64,000 bases of DNA from Aggregicoccus sp. 17bor-14 (GTDB taxonomy: Bacteria > Myxococcota > Myxococcia > Myxococcales > Myxococcaceae): the NCBI RefSeq assembly GCF_009659535.1, contig NZ_VJZZ01000014.1, forward strand, positions 62,001 through 126,000. The letters run 5' to 3'. Numbering within the stretch: the first letter of the stretch is position 1; each line of letters begins with the position of its first letter. Below the pieces are notes generated by a model, which had not been told where the DNA came from, ran no database searches, and saw only the letters and a program-made list of their open reading frames with translations. Shown one piece after another: positions 59,046-64,000 of this stretch. The position numbers and the translations under genes were made by a program.

Positions 59046-59283
59046 CACCCGCATCCGCCAGCTCCTCGCCGCCGTGCAGCGGCAGCTCCCGGCCGCCTCC
59101 GCGGACCCGGTCCTGGAAGAGCCGCAGCGGCTGCTCACGGCCTGGGCCGCGCTGGTGGAGGGGCTCGGGCTGGGGCCCGAGCCCGAGCAGCGCGAGTGCC
59201 CGCACTGCGGCCATACCGGGATGCGCGCGGCGACCCGCTGCGGGTACTGCTGGCTCGCGCTCGTCCCCGTGTCCGCGCGCTAG
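59035..59283 (+). CDS. small zinc-ribbon protein
   Basis: An 82-residue protein with an N-terminal helical part (FDDTRIRQLLAAVQRQLPAA) and a C-terminal CxxC...CxxC zinc ribbon (CPHCGHTGMRAATRCGYCW). The ATG at 59035 follows GGAGGGAGG and lies inside the end of the upstream gene. Such ribbons bind nucleic acid or proteins; the partner is unknown. Confidence 0.65.
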   Translation: MFDDTRIRQLLAAVQRQLPAASADPVLEEPQRLLTAWAALVEGLGLGPEPEQRECPHCGHTGMRAATRCGYCWLALVPVSAR

Positions 59284-59407
59284 CCCGGCGCGAGCGCTCG
59301 TACGCCTGGCGTCAGGGCGCCAGAGCGCTCGGCACGCGCTGTCCCGGCAGAGGTGGAGGCACTACGTTCAGGAGAGGGGTCCTCGCGGGGCGGGAAGGAG
59401 CAGGCAC

Positions 59408-59710
59408 ATGCGTTTCACCGAGCGCATCCATGCGGGCCGCACGGTCGTGGCGGCGGGCGGAGAGTCGCTGGGCACCGTGGAGGGGCTGGTCATCGACTCC
59501 GAGAGCTGGAAGGTGGAGGCGCTGCAGCTGAAGCTCGCCTCGGAGACGGCGGACCGCGTCGGGGCGTACTGGAACTACTTCCACGCCGGGAGGCTCGAGG
59601 TTCCCACGCGCCTCGTCTCCTCGGTGAGCGACAGCGTGCTGCTCTCGGCCTCGGTCGACGAGCTGGGCCGGCTCCAGGCAGGCGAGTCCCCGGCCGCGTC
59701 TCCTCCTTGA
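59408..59710 (+). CDS. PRC-barrel domain protein
   Basis: A 100-residue protein. The sequence VVAAGGESLGTVEGLVIDSE, followed by SWKVEALQLKLA, and the later RLEVPTRLVSSVSDSVLLSA match the PRC-barrel pattern found in RimM and photosynthetic reaction-centre H subunits. Here it is a single stand-alone domain. The ATG at 59408 follows AAGGAG. It is 25 nt upstream of the histidine kinase gene, so co-transcription is likely. Confidence 0.75.
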   Translation: MRFTERIHAGRTVVAAGGESLGTVEGLVIDSESWKVEALQLKLASETADRVGAYWNYFHAGRLEVPTRLVSSVSDSVLLSASVDELGRLQAGESPAASPP

Positions 59711-59735
59711 ACGGTGCACCGACCGGGAGCTGCGC

Positions 59736-60824
59736 GTGAGCCGCTTCGGATCCAGGCAGGAGGTGGACGCGCACTTCCGACACCTCGTCGAGAGCGCGCG
59801 CACCTACGCCATCTTCGGCATGGACCTCGAGGGGCGCATCACCAGCTGGAACGAGGGCGCCCGGCGCATCAAGGGCTACACGACCGAGGAGGCCGTGGGG
59901 CAGCACTTCCGGATGCTCTTCCTCCCCGAGGACCAGGAGCGCGGGCGCCCCGAGCAGGAGATGCGCCAGGCGCTCGAGCAGGGCTGCTACACCGGCGAGG
60001 GGGTGCGACGGCGCAAGGACGGCAGCGCCTTCGACGCGGAGGTCTCCCTGCACGTGCTGCACGACGACCAGGGCACCCCCATCGGCTTCGTGAAGGTCAC
60101 CGAGGACATCACCGAGCGCAAGCGTCTGCAGCACGGCGCGGAGCGCGCCCAGGAGTTCCAGAAGCTGCTCGCGGCCATCGTGAGCCACGACCTGCAGAAC
60201 CCGCTCAACGCCGTGCAGATGGCGGCGCGGCGGCTGCGCGCGCAGAGCCCCGACGAGGCCGTGCAGACCACCGCGGCGCGCATCTCGAGCGCCTCGGAGC
60301 GGGCCAGCCGCATCGTGAGCGACCTGCTGGACCTCTCCCAGGCCCAGCTGGGCAGCGGCATCCCGGTGACGCGCGCGCGCGGAGACCTCTACACCACGGC
60401 CGCGCGGGTGATGGACGAGCACCGCGGCACCTTCCCCGAGCGAGAGCTCATCCTGCGCCGCGAGGGTGACACGGTGGGGCACTTCGACGCCGCACGCATG
60501 ATGCAGGTCCTCGCCAATCTCCTGAAGAACGCGCTGACCTACGGCACGCCGGGCAGCGCGGTGGAGGTCTGCGTGCGCGGCGGACCGGACGAGCTGTGCG
60601 TGAGCGTGCACAACCCGGGCGCCCCCATCCCGGCGCAGCTGCTGCCCCACCTGTTCAAGGCGTTCCGCCGCGGAGCCGAGGAGAAGCCCGAGGCGAAGAG
60701 CCTCGGGCTGGGGCTGTACATCGTGGAGCGGATCGCCGCGGCGCACGGGGGCCGCGTGGCGGTGCACTCCACGGCGCAGGAGGGGACCACCTTCGAGGTC
60801 CACCTGCCGCGCGCCGCGACCTAG
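59736..60824 (+). CDS. PAS-domain sensor histidine kinase
   Basis: A 362-residue soluble kinase. Residues ~12-130 form a PAS domain (YAIFGMDLEGRITSWNEGAR, RIKGYTTEEAVGQHF) with a PAC end (GFVKVTEDITERKRL). HisKA follows with phospho-acceptor His in IVSHDLQNPLNAVQ near residue 150. The HATPase_c domain has the N box LANLLKNALTYG near residue 255 and the G box SLGLGLYIVERIAAAHGG. No transmembrane segment, so the signal is cytoplasmic. No response regulator lies nearby, so this is an orphan kinase. The GTG at 59736 is the start. Confidence 0.92.
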   Translation: MSRFGSRQEVDAHFRHLVESARTYAIFGMDLEGRITSWNEGARRIKGYTTEEAVGQHFRMLFLPEDQERGRPEQEMRQALEQGCYTGEGVRRRKDGSAFDAEVSLHVLHDDQGTPIGFVKVTEDITERKRLQHGAERAQEFQKLLAAIVSHDLQNPLNAVQMAARRLRAQSPDEAVQTTAARISSASERASRIVSDLLDLSQAQLGSGIPVTRARGDLYTTAARVMDEHRGTFPERELILRREGDTVGHFDAARMMQVLANLLKNALTYGTPGSAVEVCVRGGPDELCVSVHNPGAPIPAQLLPHLFKAFRRGAEEKPEAKSLGLGLYIVERIAAAHGGRVAVHSTAQEGTTFEVHLPRAAT

Positions 60825-60834
60825 AGGCCAGAGC

Positions 60835-61875
60835 CTAGAGGTCGTCTTCCGGATCCGGGTACGACTCCTCGTCGTCCTCGGCGCCGGCGCTGCCCTCGGG
60901 CTCGTCGTGGCCGGAGCTGCTCTCGGCGTCGTGCTTCGAGTCCGGCATGTGCTCGCCGGGCAGCACGTACCACTGCTTGCCCTTGAGCTGCTGCATCTTG
61001 AGCAGGCCGTCGCGCTCGAGCGCGCCGAGCAGCTTCACGAAGGTGCTGAAGCCGTAGTCGCGCGGATCGAAGTCCGGCTCCTTGCGCACCAGCGTCTCCT
61101 TGATGATGGAGGGGTTGAGCGGGCCCGTGGCGCGCGCGAGCAGGTTGGCCACCACGTCGCGCACGTGGCGCGGCACCTGGCCCTTGCTGCTCTTCTCCTT
61201 CTCGCCGCCCTTCTCGGAGCCCTTCGCGCTGCTGCCCGCCTCGGCCTTGTCCTTCTCGCCGCGCTCGCGCTCCCGGCCTCCCCCGCGCCGGCTGCTGCCG
61301 CCGCCGCGCCGGCCGCCCTCGCCCGCGCGGCCCGTGAGGTAGATGAACTCGTCGCAGGCCTTCACGAAGAGGGGACTCGTGCTGTCGCGCACCGCGAGCC
61401 CGATGACCGTGCGGCCGTTCTCGCGCAGCTTGTACGCGAGGGGGCAGAAGTCGCTGTCGCCCGAGGCGATGACGAACGTATCGATGCTCTCGCGCGCGTA
61501 GCAGAGCTCGAGCGCATCGATGACCAGGCGCATGTCCGCGCCGTTCTTGCCCGCGCGGGTGCTGGGCGGCACGTCGATGAGCTCGACGCCGTGGTCGTGC
61601 AGCGTGCGGGTGGCGTCGCGGAAGCGGCTCCAGTCGCAGTAGGCGCGGCGGAACACCACCTTGCCCTTCTCCAGCAGGCGGTCCATCGGCGCCTGGAGGT
61701 CGAAGTTGCTCGCGCTGAGCCCCGTGTTGGTCACGAGGTTCTCGAAGTCGAGGAACAGGGCGATACGGCGTTCAGTCTTCTCGGGCAAAAGGACCTTCGG
61801 GGGTGAGGAGGGGCCGCGCACCCCACAGAGGCGAGCAGCTCGAACGGCGGGCAGCGGCGGGCGTGGCATGTCCAC
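60835..61875 (-). CDS. NYN-domain putative RNase with C-terminal OST-HTH-like domain
   Basis: A 346-residue protein. Residues ~35-180 form a NYN/PIN-like nuclease domain: RIALFLDFENLV with the first acidic residue, VPPSTRAGKNGADMRLVIDA and VIASGDSDFCPLAYKL with the Asp pair. The middle is a basic, charged linker. Residues ~235-310 resemble an OST-HTH/LOTUS-type winged helix (GPLNPSIIKETLVRKEPDFD, STFVKLLGALERDGLLKMQQ), which binds RNA in eukaryotic homologues. The C-terminus is acidic. The GTG at 61875 was chosen for its ribosome site; an ATG is at 61869. It is convergent with the histidine kinase. Confidence 0.85.
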   Translation of the reverse strand: MDMPRPPLPAVRAARLCGVRGPSSPPKVLLPEKTERRIALFLDFENLVTNTGLSASNFDLQAPMDRLLEKGKVVFRRAYCDWSRFRDATRTLHDHGVELIDVPPSTRAGKNGADMRLVIDALELCYARESIDTFVIASGDSDFCPLAYKLRENGRTVIGLAVRDSTSPLFVKACDEFIYLTGRAGEGGRRGGGSSRRGGGRERERGEKDKAEAGSSAKGSEKGGEKEKSSKGQVPRHVRDVVANLLARATGPLNPSIIKETLVRKEPDFDPRDYGFSTFVKLLGALERDGLLKMQQLKGKQWYVLPGEHMPDSKHDAESSSGHDEPEGSAGAEDDEESYPDPEDDL

Positions 61876-62741
61876 CCCGGCTCCCGGTCAGACCCTTGTA
61901 ATCCCTACAGCCCCCGGATGCTTCCACGAATCGTCGGATTGTTCCCCGGCAGGCGCCCCTCTGCAGGGCTGCTCCGCGTCGCGCGCTCTGCGAAGCAGCA
62001 ACGACGTCGAGCCTGTCCCGAAGCGCTTCGTCCCCACCTGAGTCGCTCCACACGCAGTCGAGCTCCCGCCGGCGCAGGAGCTGGCGCGAGTGGCCTCGTC
62101 CAGGAAGGAGGTGCGTGGACTCGGCACCTCCGCGTCACGGAGATTCACGGCACTCCACGCAACGGATGCCCTACCTCCGCACGCCGCGGGCTCCTGGCGG
62201 AAGGAGGGATGGGACGGGCACTGTCGGGGCGGCCGAGCGCGGGCGGGCGCCGGCCTGCGCGGCGCTCCGGGGGACCTGGAGAGGGGCCTCCCGGGCGCGA
62301 GGTCGCGCGCTCCTGTTCTGAGATGTCGGGGGTTTTCCGGAACAATCTACAGGGGTTAGGCCCCCCTCCGGCGCACGGAAGGCCTGGATGGAAGCTTCAT
62401 TCCAGGGTGCTGTCGGGGGGACGCCGGGCGTGGAAGGAGGCTTCATTCCAGCGCCCACCCGGGACCGGCTGGGGGCTGGACGGAACGCTTCGTCCGGCGC
62501 GGCCTCTTGCCCCGAGGAGGGGTGCCGAGGGTAGCCCACCTGGGCACACGGGGCGGCGTGGCGTGCCGGCAGCGCTTGGCGCCGTGCGGAGCTCTACGGC
62601 CTCTCCTCCGTTTCTCCCGTCCCCCCCTCAGGCCAGGGCAGCGGGCACGGGTGGGGGCACTGCCGCGTGCCCACCTCAGGGTCCTTCCACTCGAGACGCA
62701 TCGCCCACCCGTCGCGGGATTCCGATGGTGCGTCACCCGGC
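61876..62741. other. long gap with decayed repeat element
   Basis: 866 nt between the NYN gene and the membrane-protein gene at 62742. The right half (62175-62496) is a diverged copy of the MITE-like element at 2769-3139. The left half (61876-62174) shows no gene. CAGGCGCCCCTC (61950) recurs at 2471 before the first copy, which hints that the similarity between the loci extends leftwards. No credible coding frame. Confidence 0.55.
62175..62496. repeat. copy 2 of the MITE-like element, without clear inverted ends
   Basis: In order it shares with 2795-3112: GGAAGGAGGGATGGGACGGG (like 2817), CGGCCTGCGCGGCGCT (62251), CCTGTTCTGAGATGTCGGGG (62312), GAACAAT, and the three quasi-palindromes at 62385, 62431 and 62478. 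The first palindrome, TGGATGGAAGCTTCATTCCA, is the exact reverse complement of the corresponding unit at 3004, although the flanks are in direct orientation. The long terminal inverted repeats of copy 1 are not evident here. Confidence 0.6.
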
Positions 62742-63284
62742 TCAGGGCGACTGAACGCGCCGCGCCCGCAGTCCGCGCACCAGCAGGTAGATCGCGCCCA
62801 CCAACGACACCACGCCCACGCCGGTGAACGCACCTCCCACGCGCGCGAAGGGTTCGCGGTCGTCGTGACGGAGGCTCAGTCCCTGCCGGGGATCGCGCTG
62901 GAACGCGAGCACGCGCGAGACGTCCTGCTGCGGCGCCTCATCCGAGTCCACGGCCCACTGGTACGCGAGCGGGAAGGAGCCGGCGCTCGTGTCCACGTTC
63001 GCGCGGAAGATGCTGTTGCCCGCGCTGCGCGAGGAGCGGCCGCGCTCCACGTGCGCGCCCTTCAGCTCCGCGACGGTGAAGCGCGTCACCTCCTCCGTCG
63101 TAAGGTAGCCCGAGCGCGTGAGCTCGCAGGGCCCACCGGACGCGCACTGCAGCTGCACGAGGCCTTTTCCGTTGAGGAGCCAGGGCCCGAAGAAGAGGAA
63201 GGGCAGCGCAATGAGCGTGAACGCAGCGGCGCCCACGAGGGCGGCGTTGCGCGGAGGCGGAGCGTCGGAGGGAACGGGGCGCAT
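62742..63284 (-). CDS. two-helix membrane protein, hypothetical
   Basis: A 180-residue protein with one transmembrane helix near the N-terminus (ALVGAAAFTLIALPFLFFGP) and one near the C-terminus (FTGVGVVSLVGAIYLLVRGL). The 100-residue loop between them is probably periplasmic (two cysteines in LQCASGGPCELTRSGYLTTE). A basic tail (RARRVQSP) suggests a cytoplasmic C-terminus. No family recognised. It is divergent from the small lipoprotein gene. Confidence 0.65.
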   Translation of the reverse strand: MRPVPSDAPPPRNAALVGAAAFTLIALPFLFFGPWLLNGKGLVQLQCASGGPCELTRSGYLTTEEVTRFTVAELKGAHVERGRSSRSAGNSIFRANVDTSAGSFPLAYQWAVDSDEAPQQDVSRVLAFQRDPRQGLSLRHDDREPFARVGGAFTGVGVVSLVGAIYLLVRGLRARRVQSP

Positions 63285-63393
63285 GGCAGAGGCGCGCGCA
63301 GCCTAGTCGCGCGGTCGCGTGAAGTCTGCGTGCGGCGTGTGCGGGCGATCCCCGAAGTGCTTTGAGTCATCCATCTCGCTTAATTTGCCTTCC

Positions 63394-63744
63394 ATGATCC
63401 TGGATCCACGGAGCCTCTGGGCGCGAGGCTCGCTGCGGACGAAGGCTTCGGTGCTGGCGCTTTGCTTGGTGGGCCTCCTCGGGTGCATCCGGCATCTCAC
63501 CTACATTGGAGCGCGCCGCGTTCCGCAGGAGAGCCTCGAGCGCCTCCATGCGCCGTGCACGAGCAACCGGGACTGCAACGAGTTCCAGAAGTGCCAGCCA
63601 TCCCCTCAGGTGGCGGGCTCGTTCTGTGAGATCCCCTGCGAAGTCTCGCCCGGTGTCTTCGACGATCTCCGCTGTCCCGCTCCGCGTGGCTGCTACACGG
63701 AGCGTTCGTGCTGCGACGCAGGCATCGTGGGCTTCTGTCTCTAG
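63394..63744 (+). CDS. small cysteine-rich lipoprotein
   Basis: A 116-residue protein with a basic N-terminus, hydrophobic core and lipobox (VLALCLVGLLGC). The mature part contains about nine cysteines (APCTSNRDCNEFQKC, GCYTERSCCDAGIVGFC), so it is probably disulfide-rich outside the cytoplasm. The CTSNRDC spacing resembles dickkopf-like small domains, but this is only a pattern. The ATG at 63394 begins the signal peptide; the longer open frame upstream is not needed. Confidence 0.65.
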   Translation: MILDPRSLWARGSLRTKASVLALCLVGLLGCIRHLTYIGARRVPQESLERLHAPCTSNRDCNEFQKCQPSPQVAGSFCEIPCEVSPGVFDDLRCPAPRGCYTERSCCDAGIVGFCL

Positions 63745-63765
63745 CGGTGCTGAGACCTGTGCCAG

Positions 63766-64000
63766 CTAGAGATCTTCTGCGGTCGTGCCCTGCACCACGA
63801 GGGAGTCGAGGAACCACTCGGCCTCAGGGAAGGGATCCGCTTCGAGCGATACCGCCTGGAGCATCACGAGGCCGGTGCCCGCGATGACCCAGCGGTCGCG
63901 GAGCATGTCTCCCTGCGCTCGACTTCGCCACTCCCAGCCAGACCAGGGCGCGGGCAACGGCCTGAGCTCCTCCACCGGTATGCCTTTGACGAGGTCTTGC
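63766..64000 (-). CDS. hypothetical protein, N-terminus outside window
   Basis: The last 78 codons of a leftward gene are in the window, with an open frame to the right edge (QDLVKGIPVEELRPLPAPWS). The residues AGTGLVMLQAVSLEADPFPE, then AEWFLDSLVVQGTTAEDL, look like genuine protein. Use of the internal ATG at 63906 is unlikely, since the frame is coding-like upstream. No family recognised from this fragment. Confidence 0.5.
   Translation of the reverse strand, partial: QDLVKGIPVEELRPLPAPWSGWEWRSRAQGDMLRDRWVIAGTGLVMLQAVSLEADPFPEAEWFLDSLVVQGTTAEDL

Noticed and set aside
61876-62174. A tRNA or other structured RNA near 61.9 kb
   Set aside because: No cloverleaf with T-arm GTTCRA and matching acceptor stem could be built; only scattered short inverted repeats were seen.
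62592-62640. A further copy of the CCCTCTCCC hairpin
   Set aside because: CCTCTCCTCC...GTCCCCCCCTC resembles one arm only, and no right arm follows.

Overview
The window is GC-rich DNA with a strong G/C bias at third codon positions, many GTG starts and a high density of lipoproteins. It carries lineage-typical families (DUF2378/TIGR02265, DUF4846, DUF6328, a GspE-N/MshEN fusion, a BTAD regulator with an ATPase domain). Together these point to a myxobacterium, most likely of the Myxococcaceae. The central landmark is the conserved bacterial origin-proximal block, read leftward as rpmH-rnpA-yidD-yidC-jag-(77 aa gene)-mnmE and rightward as dnaA, so the window spans the dnaA neighbourhood of the chromosome.

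Layout. 0-11.4 kb holds small housekeeping and accessory genes: a PAP2 phosphatase (cut by the window edge), an alpha/beta hydrolase, a GIY-YIG protein, adenosine deaminase, an atypical SDR, DUF5063 and DUF4846 proteins, a GST and a TPR protein. A MITE-like element with 28-bp terminal inverted repeats sits at 2.77-3.14 kb. 11.8-16.2 kb has a small membrane protein, a BTAD/AAA regulator that lacks the usual C-terminal repeats, and a large lipoprotein. 16.3-25.9 kb has a two-domain M16 peptidase, SppA, a VWA protein, a cysteine dioxygenase, an MshEN/pseudo-receiver protein, a Uma2 protein and two short membrane or lipoprotein genes. 26.1-33.0 kb is the mnmE-to-dnaA block (RNA modification, membrane protein insertion, RNase P, L34, replication initiation). 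33.4-40.5 kb encodes envelope functions: an amidase lipoprotein with a possible sigma-54 promoter, a TolB-like lipoprotein, a duplicated DUF6328 protein, and a catalytic/non-catalytic M16 pair ending in a clear intrinsic terminator.

40.7-55.9 kb includes glutaredoxin, DUF2378, a secreted Ser/Gly tandem-repeat protein, an AMIN-like lipoprotein, three SDRs, an MFS exporter, TrmN6-like methyltransferase, GNAT, glutathione synthetase, patatin, an M3 peptidase lipoprotein and an EamA transporter. 55.9-56.2 kb is a non-coding stretch with phased DnaA-box-like motifs next to an unusually AT-rich segment, the best origin-like sequence in the window. 56.2-64 kb has small hypotheticals, an aldo/keto reductase, a PRC-barrel protein, a PAS histidine kinase, a NYN/OST-HTH protein, a decayed relative of the MITE-like element and a partial gene at the right edge.

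Two dispersed repeat families run through the window. One is a CCCTCTCCC-N3-GGGAGAGGG hairpin (about ten sites, mostly between convergent genes). The other is an AAGCTT-centred quasi-palindrome at three loci. No rRNA, tRNA, CRISPR array or complete insertion sequence was seen. Everything here comes from reading the sequence; no database search was run.
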